Of a stretch of 64,000 bases of DNA, positions 21,728 to 33,300 are shown in pieces. The notes under the pieces are model-generated. The model saw nothing but the letters and a program-made list of their open reading frames with translations, made no database searches and was not told where the DNA came from. Both the position numbers and the translations under genes were made by a program. The stretch spans positions 124,001 through 188,000 of the forward strand of contig MBPM02000100.1 of assembly GCA_001695595.3 (NCBI GenBank). Direction: 5' to 3'. This DNA is from Plasmopara viticola (lineage: Eukaryota; Oomycota; Peronosporomycetes; Peronosporales; Peronosporaceae). Numbering within the stretch: position 1 is the first letter of the stretch; every line of letters begins with the position of its first letter.

Positions 21728-24099
21728 AACAAAATTGCCGGTGACGACGGTTACGTCACGGTATCGAGATTGTATTTTCTGAGATCTCGTCACTTTGTCG
21801 CAGACATGCACTAAATTTCAAAGTTTCATGCACTATGAAATTTTCAAACCGCGTGCGCGTCGCCACACCAGCATTAGCCAAGGATAAGACAAGAGCGCTC
21901 GTCTTGTTACCATTGAGATAAATTGCGCTGCATACAGCACTCAAGATAGCAGTTTTGCTTACTCAATCGTCTTCAGCAACCGCGGTCAACTTATTTGAGT
22001 CCTTAAAGCCACATTCGCTTTTTATAATTACTCTCACTTCCATGGAGTTGCCGAATGCTAATCGCGGTGCAAACACAATATACGCTTGATTGCAGTTTCT
22101 CAATCGCCCGATCAGGCTGCAGTCGCACGTATGCTTTACCTTTTGACTGTACTAAGTTTTCTACACTGAAATCATCAAAACGTATCTGGCAATCTTGTCT
22201 TTTTACAGCACCCCCTATCCTCTTTCACCAAACTTGGGCGAATACGCTACAAGTTATTGCAGTGACAATAGCTTTTATCGACCTCACTGGCAAGTTCGGT
22301 TGCCGCTGTTGTCATTACCTTGGACATCTTGAGCGTGTGAGCCTTTGATGGTGCAGAAGTAGCCGTCTCAGTATCCTCGATCGTTTTCTGGAAGGACGGC
22401 ACCTCAGACTTCCGACGTCTTGGTAGCCTCGATCGTCCCACAGGACGTCAGCAACTCAGTAACAACCTTTAGTTTTCCCGCCGTGAACGTTGTCGTATCA
22501 TGAAGGGGGGGGGGGTGAACTTCATCAATGGTCTTCGGCAAGCGCGGTGAGATTTCTTTGACAGAGATTAACAGCAACTCAGTCGTGAAACATTGTCGCC
22601 TCTATAAAAGTAGTCTTTCGGTAGTTTTAATGATCACCTGAGAATGTATCATCGGGTAGATGTCATGCGGCCTCTCCGGCATCGACGGCTAGCTAGCTGA
22701 AGAAGCCGACATCACTTCACAATTTGTTCGTGTACTCGGTGGCCTCTCGGCATTGTCAACAGAAGAGAACAGCCCAACTTAAAATGCCTCCTTTTAGATG
22801 TAACCGTCGCCTCTAATGATAGCTGCGTTGGCACGCTTGATTGTCGCCTGCACAGTTGGCACTTCAGTGAGCACCGTCAATAGCTCTGGAGCCAAGGCTC
22901 TCAAAATATTTCTCGTAACAATTTCTTCTGCGCCAGAGATGTATTCGCAAACGTGTACGCGAAGCTTATTCGTGCGTAAGCGCTTAAGTTACTGCTTGCG
23001 TCGACATTTGCGGTCTCCACGTCTGCCTTTTTGTGCTTGGTACATCTATATACAAAAGTGTCATCGAAATCTTTTGCATTATAAGACCTGATATACGACG
23101 ATTAAAGTCGCAGAGATGAAAAGCCTTCATGGCTTTTCATCTCCAGAGCATACTGCTCGGAGTGCTGACCGCAGTTGGTAATATAACGCTCTCTTGCGTA
23201 ACATTTGGTCTTACCAGTCGCATGGCTTGAGTGTTTTGTACATCGCACGTCTCGCTATACTATATCTTTTCTTAATAACTGGCGTCTGTATCTGGTAGTG
23301 GCCACATTAAGCTTATTGGCTCTTTTTCAACCCGGCGGGCTTTAAAGAAGTAAGTTTGTATACGGTACGCATAGTTTGCCGGAAGAAATAGGAGCTTTAG
23401 TTTACCCTGAGTAGAAAATGCCGCATTGTATGATGTATTGCGCGTAAGTACTCATTTACACGCTCTCACACTGAGCTTGAAATATAACGACAGCTCTTCT
23501 CTGTTGCTCCGTTTACAGCAAAGCAAACATCATGTCCATTCAACATTGTTAATTTAGAACAGAAGACTCTTTTTTTCATCTTCTTTTAAAGGCTTTCAAA
23601 CTTACCACGAATCAGTCGACGCAGACGGCTTCGTCTCTTTCTGTCAAATATGTACTTTAATAGCTGAAGGATGCGTGGTTAATCAAGTCAAGTTCTTGTG
23701 CGACTAAATGTTGCACCTCCTCAGCAGGTGTTCACTTCGTCTTGTACGCCCTGAGGCTAATGAGCATACTGCTCCATTCTTACAGAGGCACTCGAAACGA
23801 CTCAGATGTAGGCTGACTAAGCGTACTACCAGGTGAAGCGGAGTTACCGTTGGTTTTGCTTAAAGTAAGCAAAAGTTCAGATCTGTGACCACTTAGTAGC
23901 GATAAAGATACAAGCTCTTCACTGAAATTGATTTATTTTCAGATGGGCTATCCTGATGACTCCAGAATTTGTATTGACATTATTTATGGGGCCCGATGAA
24001 ACTTTGTATTTAAGTGCGAGCTGATCTTTATTTAAAAAATATCTTTTAATCTAACTTTGTGACAGGCATAATGCTCTCTGCTAATATGTAACTGACCTT
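21728..24099. other. Gene-poor region after the Ty3 element
   Basis: No intact gene. Minus-strand frames at 22247-22441 (KTIEDTETATSAPSKAHTLK...) and near 22810-22900 (VPTVQATIKRANAAIIRG) are compositionally protein-like and may be remnants of one decayed gene with repeated VPxxQxTIE-like motifs, but stops interrupt it. A run of ten G lies at about 22506-22515. Confidence 0.35.
23113..23143. repeat. Perfect 13-bp hairpin with 5-base loop
   Basis: gagatgaaaagcc (23113-23125) and ggcttttcatctc (23131-23143) are exact reverse complements around ttcat. There is no following T run on either strand that would suggest a terminator, and no gene next to it. Confidence 0.9.
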
Positions 24100-24160
24100 G
24101 TGGCTCGAGCGGTTAGCCGTTCGACACAGGCCCGAGAGGTACCTGATTTGATCCCCATAG
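24100..24160 (+). repeat. tRNA-derived SINE head or tRNA pseudogene
   Basis: tggctcgagcggttag (24101-24116) fits a pol III A box of the class II (Ser/Leu) tRNA type, and gatttgatccc (24145-24155) fits a B box (GGTTCGANTCC) with one or two changes, at a normal spacing of about 30 bases. The acceptor stem does not close, so it is not a working tRNA. The 3' body of a possible SINE would run toward 24400, but its end could not be set. Confidence 0.5.
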
Positions 24161-25660
24161 GATCCCAATTAAGGCAGCCGGAGATAGGTCACTAAAGTAG
24201 ACGAGCCATCACGCCCGGATGTGCGAGTGCTTTACCAACTCGCGCTTGATTGGGTAATAAAAGGGTTGGGTGGGGGACGCCCCAATGACCAAAAAAGCCC
24301 CATACTGTAATGAGGGGTACGGAAACCGGTCCTAAAATGGGTCGGATTGCTGCCAGCATCCCGCGATAAAGACTGCTTAGTCCTAGCGCGTAGATTCCGG
24401 TAGCCAAAATCTCCTTGCTAATATGTATCAATCGTTGGTCTTCATGCCATGTACTGCTTTCGTCACAAAATATGGTAGCATCACCAACTAGTGTGGCACA
24501 CACAATTTATGTCACAATGTTACACAGCGAGTGTCATTATCTGCGAGCTTTACTCAGTATTTGGCGTGCGCAAACTATAACGACTATGTTTGAACTGCCT
24601 TGGTTCAAAACAACCCAAGCTTTTATTAATTTATAGCGAATATTGTGGCTGATGAGCAGAGCTAGATGCTAAAGGTGTCTTTATTTTTCTCCTGAACCAA
24701 GCTTGTAGAAGAAGTGTAGAGTGGTACGTGATTCACTGTTGTACTGCACCATTGCTCAGCACTCGGTCTGTCTCCGCACCGAATAATGGTTGACTTTTTA
24801 TCAGATTGCGTTTATGCCTCACCATGGCTCCGCTAGGAGCTAAGCGGATAACAACTAATGTCATGACCTCCACTAAATTATTCAATCTTAGACTACACAG
24901 CACTTGGGGCAATCTAGATTTCGGAAACTTCGCAGCTGTGTTCTAGAAATACCGGATATCGCTCATCCCCTTTAGCAATTTCGCTTTGGCGTGCTATCAT
25001 AGATATAGCCTATGGCTGACTTTCTTCATCAAGTAGATCGTCCACGTTTTCCACATCGATCGGTACGTCAAGGTTGTGCTACCATTGGCTACAGAACACG
25101 TTGAGGCTAGTTCATATTAAGTTTCAAATTTTACGCGATTTCAGACAAATGAGCCTAGTAAAGCGTCGATAATCGCAGAGATCAGCTACTAGCCCATACA
25201 ACTAAAATTTGTGACAGGCGGCAGTAGAAAATAAATCCCGTTCATTGAGACAGTATTCTTTCCGTACACACGGTTCCGCTGAATGTGACAATGCCTTTCA
25301 TTACTTCAGTATTGAGCTTTTTTGCTAGTGCACTTGCCTCCCCAATTTTTGCGATGGTCAGTCATCAGCCCTTTCTTTCGCGATTCAAATTTTTTTTCGC
25401 TCAATCAAGTCCCTTTCTTAGGCGCCCCATTTTCTGTCTGGTGTACGCCTTTCTAATAAAGTATCAGGGCTTCTTTAACGCAAAAAGTAGAGCAAACGTA
25501 AGTTGTCTTTTCGAACATGTTTGTACTTAAATTATCGCAATCAGCTGAGTTGAGGCTAAAACGGAAGTAAACAAATTGAAGTCCCTGATCTGCCGCCCTG
25601 AGCTAATTTAAACCTATCCCCCTAGACTCTTTCAGAAGCTTCTCTGTGAATGTCATCGAA

Positions 25661-25695
25661 TGACGTCATTTTCGTGTCGTAAGTTTATGACGTCA
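25661..25695. promoter_or_regulatory. Paired TGACGTCA (CRE/bZIP-type) palindromes
   Basis: The exact 8-base palindrome TGACGTCA occurs at 25661-25668 and 25688-25695, 27 bases start to start. It is the consensus site for CREB/ATF-type bZIP factors. No gene was found within 1 kb, so a regulatory role is only a suggestion. Confidence 0.3.
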
Positions 25696-28010
25696 CGGCC
25701 CCACTAATATCAGTCGTAATTATACCAATTATCTTATGCCGTTCACCTGCCCCTCGAAGATGACACCATCCATACGCGCAACATGCATTTAGTGGTATAA
25801 TACCCAACTCCTACTCGCTGCTAATGCTGTGAACGTTCAATTTCACTAGCCTTCACCAAGAATTTGACTTGATTGGGTGCCTAGAGCCTTCACCATGATG
25901 TCTGTTTATTGGTCCACCGTCGACATATACTTGACCGCGATCCAGCATATCCGGTGTTGAGCCTTATATAACCCAATAAATCAAGTTCATTTTTAGAGAG
26001 AGGGCTTGAGCTAAAGCGTCGACTTTTTCAATATCAAATAGAGTACTGATCTATAAGTCGATTTACGTCTCAAGCACATAGACTCTACTTTAATTTGGAA
26101 AATTCACAGCCTTATAAACGCAGCTCCGCTTACGCATGCACTTTTGCTACGTTGGTAGATGCTTCTTATATAAACCTGCTAATTCGTCATCCACAAGATC
26201 AAATGGTTGTCTGTACTTGTTTCAGACAACGTTGATGAAATCATTTTCAACACCAATACGCCATACTCTGGCTTATTTAGAACTGTTTCTTTTAAGTTAA
26301 ATTCTGAATGAAGCTTCTAATGCATTCAATGTTGGACCACTTGATTTCAATATGCTCAATCTCATGGGATCGTCTACCCTATCAACAATTGGTTTTATAT
26401 TAGTGCAACAAGTGTGATCTCGGCTCATAAAATGCTTTGGAAGTACTACAATCACCAATTTATGACTGCAAATACACGTCAGCTGGTAGTATCGGTATCG
26501 AAATTGGATCAAGTGTTGCCCCTTTCTTAAATCTAGTGGTAATTTTCGACTACTAGCCCGTAGACTCTGCTAAATGTCGTTATTTAAGTTAAACAATCGA
26601 TGTGCGTAGCAGATAAGATACATTGCCTAAGACTCTATAAAATTAGGTGCAGGATCTATTGCTGACTTCACTGACCGTGAATGATTAAGTGTCGAAATCT
26701 ATTTTGTCAACCCTATCGGTCTCATGTTCAAAATCTATCATACAAGGATATCCATTCTGCTCCACGCAACGATAACAATAGCATCCAAGGGCTTCAGAAT
26801 TTAGTTGTAGAGCTACAAGAATACTTGAACGAGCAATTGATAAAAAAACATTAAGCCAGCCTTTCGAATTTAGCTTTGTATTAATTTATAGCATCTCGTC
26901 AATTTTCTGTACAATTAAACATATGTAGATGTTGATATAAACACAATTAACTTTGTCATGCCATAGATTTTTTCTTATTTCGTGTTTCTTCGTCGTCGCT
27001 GCTCTGCTCGACATCAAATTGCTAGAGTATATGCTAAATAAGCATTTTTTTGCTTGCTCAGCAACAATTTAGCAGCTCGTTTGTCGCTGGGAGACTTTTA
27101 AGGCGAAGCTTTTGTTTCTTTTCGTCTCGCAAACTCAATGATTTTTGTGAAACGATTTAGCTAGTCAATTCTTGGCATCTTTAATTCAGATGGCTTTCTC
27201 AATCTCTAATTGTGCGCTCCTATAATTTCCAACTCAACCATCAACCTCATCTCTTGAGTCCTTTTCCTTTATTACATGCTCGAGTAATGACCACCTTCCG
27301 GACAGTGTCATGTATTTAGCTGTTCGGATAAATGTTCTTGTTATTGACCGCTATATCATTTTGATGAGCAATTTGTTTCTTTGTCGAGGTGGATTTCAGC
27401 CAGGCTCTTCAGCGATAAGCTAATGGAAAAATGGTGCCCAAGAAATTTCAAGTAGTAGTCAAGAAGTTGAAGTGCACTTACTAAAGCTTTTTTTTAAAAT
27501 GGATGTGTCACAACAATGACACATAGAGTTCGATATCTAGATGTCATTAAATATAGCAACCCTAATGTCAATATCGATCATTCATTGATTATACTTTCAA
27601 TGTCGCGTTGTTTATGTCACAGGGTATTATTACTAGTTTTTAATCTCAACTTGAGTCACAAAAAATCTCTACCACTACCTTGATGCTAGTAAGTCACCAA
27701 GTCGACAAAAGATCTAAATGCTTTTGAGAAAGAAAGCAAACTTCACAAGACCGCTCTTTGCAAGGCTTGTAGAGTCCATTAACTATCCTTTGCTGTAGAT
27801 AATAAAGCCACAGAAAAACATATTGCCATCACTGATCAAATCCGGGTTTAATTATCAACCTCACAGTATTTCAAATCAAATAAAACCACACAAGGTCTTG
27901 GCAATCTAAGAGGGTCGAAATAAGCCTTAACTTAGTCTATTATTGCCATTCAGTGATTCCCCTCAATGCCCACTGAAAAGATAACTTTGCTTTAAAATAG
28001 ATCCTGCTTG

Positions 28011-28080
28011 GAGTACTTTGACTGGCAATTTTCTCGCATTAATTAATATCAACTCAAGAATGTTGCCAGTCAAAGTACTC
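28011..28080. repeat. Perfect 18-bp inverted repeat, 34-bp spacer
   Basis: gagtactttgactggcaa (28011-28028) and ttgccagtcaaagtactc (28063-28080) are exact reverse complements. The spacer is AT-rich with attaattaat. No terminal duplication or transposase lies beside it. It could be the core of a small MITE or a structural cruciform site. Confidence 0.9.
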
Positions 28081-28975
28081 GTAAACAATACTCTATTTTT
28101 TTTGGCAAGCATATTACAATTGTCGTCAATACAAATGCCTTACAATTATGTTTTTGCGTCTACGTTTTTACTTTCCAGCACTCCGTTTGATCAGATCCAG
28201 CTGAGACGCTTTCTAAGGACAATCAACAGAGGTCGGTATGCCGGATGATACTGTTTTAAAGTTAAAGCTATCTCTTAAAAAGCGGCACTGAGTTTTGGGT
28301 GAAGCTTCAAATGCTACTAGCACTTCAACTGCTCCTGTCTAGTTGATAAATTGCCTGAGCATGGAAATCGATTGTTGTTCAGGTTGCTATTGATGACACC
28401 ACGGTGCAAACCCACGAGTTCATGAAAATATGGTTACCACTTTTTAGGCTCTGATTGAAATGGATTATAGATCCAACACGCAACTTTGCATTGGATGAAA
28501 ATTGTATCCGGCGATATAAAGTACTGACAAGCGGCACAAACGCTCGATTACTCGATGATCTCGTCGCGCATGACAGCTACTTAAAATATTTGTGAGTATG
28601 AATTAGCTGACACCTACTCGAGCAGGAAAGAATTCGAGCGATAGTACCGCTCTTGATCAACAGAGTACGAAGCTTTCATTCGGTGTGATGGCAGGTAACG
28701 CGAATGTTCAGTATCTCAGCTTTTTGTGCGGCTTCTGCAGGCTTTGTTGGTTTTGGCTACGTCGCGCAATTTCTGATGTACATTTGAGTTGCGGGTTTAT
28801 CTGACTATTACAAGAAATGTTTTACACAAAAAAAGCGTGTGTTTTTTATCTCATATTTGGCACTGTCGGCTTAACACAGTTGCAAGATAGAGCAATAATT
28901 TAGATTTTTGGGTGACTCTAGATATCAAGTAGTGGCACAGCAGCAATTCCCTTGGCGGGTGGCTCTGCTCTGCAC

Positions 28976-29321
28976 GATTTTGTGGTATTGTATTGTATTA
29001 CGTTATTGCGTTGCCAAGTTATGCACGTGCTAGGCTCAGTCTGGCTAGTCCACGGCATAGAGTGGTGTCCGCATACGTCGGGTCTCGTTCGGCGGGCAGT
29101 GCAGCCAGCACCGAGGCCGTGAGGGTCTTCCATTATTTTGTGTAGTTCTGACTTGGTAAGAGCCCAGGTGGCGCCCTGGTGCTGGAGACCGTCGCGTCGA
29201 GGGTGAGACTCGTTAGAGACCTGCAGATGCCCGAGAGCACCTGCCCGAAGCGCGCGAGCATCTAGCCCCCGCGCTTGGAAGGAGGGCGTCACCCCAACCT
29301 TTTCCGAAAAGATTTTGTGGT
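28976..29321 (-). mobile_element. Short non-autonomous LINE derivative, copy 2, with 11-bp TSD
   Basis: The body 28987-29310 (324 bp) is flanked by GATTTTGTGGT at 28976-28986 and 29311-29321. On the minus strand it has three parts: a leader of about 134 bases identical in type to the start of the LINE at 4484; a short piece matching LINE positions 5109-5134 (tgggctcttaccaagtcaga); and the LINE 3' end from about 5480 on, ending in acaatacaatac repeats. Two internal stretches of the LINE are thus removed. It keeps an open minus-strand frame of about 100 codons (29292 downward, ALGHLQVSNESHPRRDGLQH...) that is out of frame with the LINE leader and probably incidental. Confidence 0.92.
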
Positions 29322-30369
29322 TATGCTAAAAATTGCGCTGTCAAAATTGCTTATGTGGTGTTGCTAATCTTAAGCATTTGATCATACGACTACTAATTAC
29401 CCATCCGACGGCAGATGTTACTGCGTCGGACAAAAACAAATTCTTTTTGTCAGCACTTCCTGCCGCACTGAATAATATACAGATTACAGTCAGAAGCATT
29501 CTGATATTTAGAAGAATTTTTCGTACAGAAATGCCAAAATCGGATGTTGATGCTGGCTTTGTTGATTTTGCCTTGGCTGTTTTGCTATGTCAGCACCAGT
29601 AGGAATCACTTATCGATTTGTTGGTGTTGCTATTCGTCGTCGTCTTTCAAGTGAAGATGCTTTAAAAACGGTATTATTGTGTCTGGCAGCTTCAAATCTA
29701 ACAAGGTCACTTAGTGGGTGATGTTGTTGCAAGCATTAACACGGCGATGATTATCGTATTGCAAGGATTGTCGTCCGAGTCAAAGTGACTATCACAAAAA
29801 AAAATAAACGCTAAGCACGTGACCCATTTCAGATTAATTACGAGTCGCCTCTCCGATAGTCAGACCAAGCAAAAACTATTTGGTCGCTACACTCGTATAT
29901 CGTCCACTATTATACATTTTCACTCGAAACGAACGCTATCACCCTCGTGGTGAGCGACCCTACTTGACCGTGCCGTCCAGCGAAAAGTTTCGACGATAGT
30001 CTTGCCGGCGAGACACGCCGCAATTGGCGGCGTCCCGCTTGAAAAAGGACTGAGCCTATCGACCAATCCAAGTTTGCTCCACTTCGTCGAGTGGCCTCGA
30101 CCGCTCGACAAGCTGCGCATTTGCATTTGCGTCGGCTTATCCTGATGTTACTCTCCTAGATGATGACATCGAACATCTGAGCACGAGTCCATCCATGCGT
30201 CATCGCAGACTTTCGAACGCAGATCACCGAGCGAATGCTCAGCGAGCAGTCCGCAATTTCGTGGTCACCAAGACAGAATGATACTATCACAGATTGCAGT
30301 CGATGCAGAAGCAAGACGTAAGACCAATAATATGCGTAGTAGATTGAGTGACTTTCAACAGTGCTCCAA
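29322..30369. other. Region 3' of the Tudor-repeat gene
   Basis: No gene confirmed. A plus-strand frame at 29333-29602 (ending KSDVDAGFVDFALAVLLCQHQ) reads somewhat protein-like and may be a remnant exon next to the LINE-derivative insertion. Nothing else stands out. Confidence 0.35.
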
Positions 30370-33300
30370 TTAGTCGGACAGGTTTCCACTACGGCGAGTA
30401 AAGCTCTCATTCTGAGTTGAGCGAATAGGCTTGCCCAATGCAAAGTCGTCACCACGGAATGAAGACAATGATTTGAGCGGTCGTATCAAAGAATGATCCA
30501 CTCTGCTTTCCTTGTCGCCGTCGTCGTACTCGATCACATAGGTTTCATCAGCGTTGACACGTGAAATCGTACCCTTGAAGTATTTTTCATTCTCCATGGA
30601 ACGAGCCTCCACACGTGTACCAACACGATATACAATTCGACTCGGCACGGAATCCAAAGACTCGGAATCAAGTTTGGCTTCATCACACGAAGACATTCTA
30701 TTACTATTTTGGAGGTCTGAGTCATGGTCGCAACTATGCACGACACTATCGCTCAGTGGCCGGATCAACTCAACCGACACACCCGTCTCCTTCTCACCGT
30801 CGTCGTAGTCGATATTGTACGTACCATTTAACCGGCAGCGGGAGATGACGCCTGAGTAAAATTTGCTCTTACCCTTGTACTGGGCCTCAACCTTGTCGCC
30901 CTCTTTAAACTTCTTCTGCTTCAGGTCGTCATCAGCATCGTGGCCAACCTTTTTACCAAGTAGCCGAATCAAGTCAGCCGACACACCCGTCTCTCTCTCA
31001 CCGTCGTCGTAGTCGATGTCGTACGTGCCATTTAACCGGCAGCGGGAGATGACGCCTGGGTAAAATTTGCTCTTACCCTTGTACTGGGCCTCAACCTTGT
31101 CGCCCTCTTTAAACTTCTTCTGCTTCAGGTCGTCATCAGCGTCGTGGCCGACCCTTTTACCAAAGGGCCGGATCAATTCAGCCGGCACACCCGTCTCCTT
31201 CTCACCGTCGTCGTAGTCGATGTCGTACGTGCCATTCAACCGGCAGCGGGAGATGACGCCTGAGTAAAATTTGCTCTTACCCTTGTACTGGGCCTCGATC
31301 TTGTCACCCTCTTTAAACTTCTTCTGCTTCAGGTCGTCATCAGCATCGTGGCGAACCTTTTTACCAAGAAGCCGAATCAAGTCAGCCGACACACCCGTCT
31401 CCTTCTCACCGTCGTCGTAGTCGATGTCGTACGTGCCATTTAACCGGCAGCGGGAGATGACGCCTGAGTAAAATTTGCTCTTACCCTTGTACTGGGCCTC
31501 TACCTTGTCGCCCTCTTTAAACTTCTTCTGCTTCAGGTCGGCATCAGCATCGTGGGCAACCTTTTTAACGAGAGGCCGGATCAACTCAGCCGACACACCC
31601 GTTTCCTTCTCACCGTCGTCGTAGTCGATGTCGTACGTGCCATTTAACCGGCAGCGGGAGATGACGCCTGAGTAAAATTTGCTCTTACCCTTGTACTGGG
31701 CCTCTACCTTGTCGCCCTCTTTAAACTTCTTCTGCTTCAGGTCGGCATCAGCATCGTGGGCAATCTTTTTAACGAGAGGCCGGATCAACTCAGCCGACAC
31801 ACCCGTTTCCTTCTCACCGTCGTCGTAGTCGATGTCGTACGTGCCATTTAACCGGCAGCGGGAGATGACGCCTGGATAAAATTTGCTCTTACCCTTGTAC
31901 TGGGCCTCAACCTTGTCGCCCTCTTTAAACTTCTTCTGCTTCAGGTCGTCATCAGCGTCGTGGCCGACCCTTTTACCAAAGGGCCGGATCAATTCAGCCG
32001 GCACACCCGTCTCCTTCTCACCGTCGTCGTAGTCGATGTCGTACGTGCCATTCAACCGGCAGCGGGAGATGACGCCTGAGTAAAATTTGCTCTTACCCTT
32101 GTACTGGGCCTCTACCTTGTCGCCCTCTTTAAACTTCTTCTGCTTCAGGTCGTCATCAGCATCGTGGCCAACCTTTTTACCAAGAAGCCGAATCAAGTCA
32201 GCCGACACACCCGTCTCCTTCTCACCGTCGTCGTAGTCGATGTCGTACGTGCCATTTAACCGGCAGCGGGAGATGACGCCTGAGTAAAATTTGCTCTTAC
32301 CCTTGTACTGGGCCTCGATCTTGTCACCCTCTTTAAACTTCTTCTGCTTCAGGTCGTCATCAGCATCGTGGCCAACCTTTTTACCAAGAAGCCGAATCAA
32401 GTCAGCCGACACACCCGTCTCCTTCTCACCGTCGTCGTAGTCGATGTCGTACGTGCCATTTAACCGGCAGCGGGAGATGACGCCTGAGTAAAATTTGCTC
32501 TTACCCTTGTACTGGGCCTCTACCTTGTCGCCCTCTTTAAACTTCTTCTGCTTCAGGTCGTCATCAGCATCGTGGCCAACCTTTTTAACGAGAGGCCGGA
32601 TCAACTCAGCCGACACACCCGTCTCCTTCTCACCGTCGTCGTAGTCGATGTCGTACGTGCCATTCAACCGGCAGCGGGAGATGACGCCTGAGTAAAATTT
32701 GCTCTTACCCTTGTACTGGGCCTCGATCTTGTCACCCTCTTTAAACTTCTTCTGCTTCAGGTCGTCATCAGCATCGTGGCCAACCTTTTTACCAAGAAGC
32801 CGAATCAAGTCAGCCGACACACCCGTCTCCTTCTCACCGTCGTCGTAGTCGATGTCGTACGTGCCATTTAACCGGCAGCGGGAGATGACGCCTGAGTAAA
32901 ATTTGCTCTTACCCTTGTACTGGGCCTCTACCTTGTCGCCCTCTTTAAACTTCTTCTGCTTCAGGTCGTCATCAGCATCGTGGCCAACCTTTTTAACGAG
33001 AGCCGATCAACTCAGCCGACACACCCGTCTCCTTCTCACCGTCGTCGTAGTCGATGTCGTACGTGCCATTTAACCGGCAGCGGGAGATGACGCCTGAGTA
33101 AAATTTGCTCTTACCCTTGTACTGGGCCTCGATCTTGTCACCCTCTTTAAACTTCTTCTGCTTCAGGTCGTCATCAGCATCGTGGCCAACCTTTTTACCA
33201 AGAAGCCGAATCAAGTCAGCCGACACACCCGTCTCCTTCTCACCGTCGTCGTAGTCGATGTCGTACGTGCCATTTAACCGGCAGCGGGAGATGACGCCTG

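Larger units (their letters stand above)
24161..28975. other. AT-rich gene desert
   Basis: Nearly 4.8 kb with no open frame above about 100 codons and no recognisable family. The longest minus-strand frame (24192-24503) has no family signal. Small features are listed separately: two TGACGTCA palindromes near 25.66 kb and an 18-bp inverted repeat at 28011-28080. I see no tRNA, rRNA or complete element. Confidence 0.5.

Noticed and set aside
22506..22515. Run of ten G as a G-quadruplex or regulatory tract
   Set aside because: A single homopolymer run without further G tracts; more likely a slippage site, and its length may be a base-calling artefact.
24192..24503. Membrane-like 103-codon minus-strand gene (VWGFFGHWG region)
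   Set aside because: No ortholog-like motif, overlaps the possible SINE, and composition follows from a GC-rich local sequence.
25961..25990. TATA-like cttatataacccaataaatc as a core promoter
   Set aside because: AT-rich desert makes TATA strings common; no gene follows, and most oomycete promoters rely on initiator motifs.
28918..29292. A 124-codon gene on the minus strand
   Set aside because: It lies in the LINE derivative; a similar frame in copy 3 is explained by common descent of the copies, and it is out of frame with the LINE coding sequence.
30554..30848. Plus-strand frames opposite the C-terminus of the Tudor gene
   Set aside because: Shadow frames of a strongly supported minus-strand coding region.
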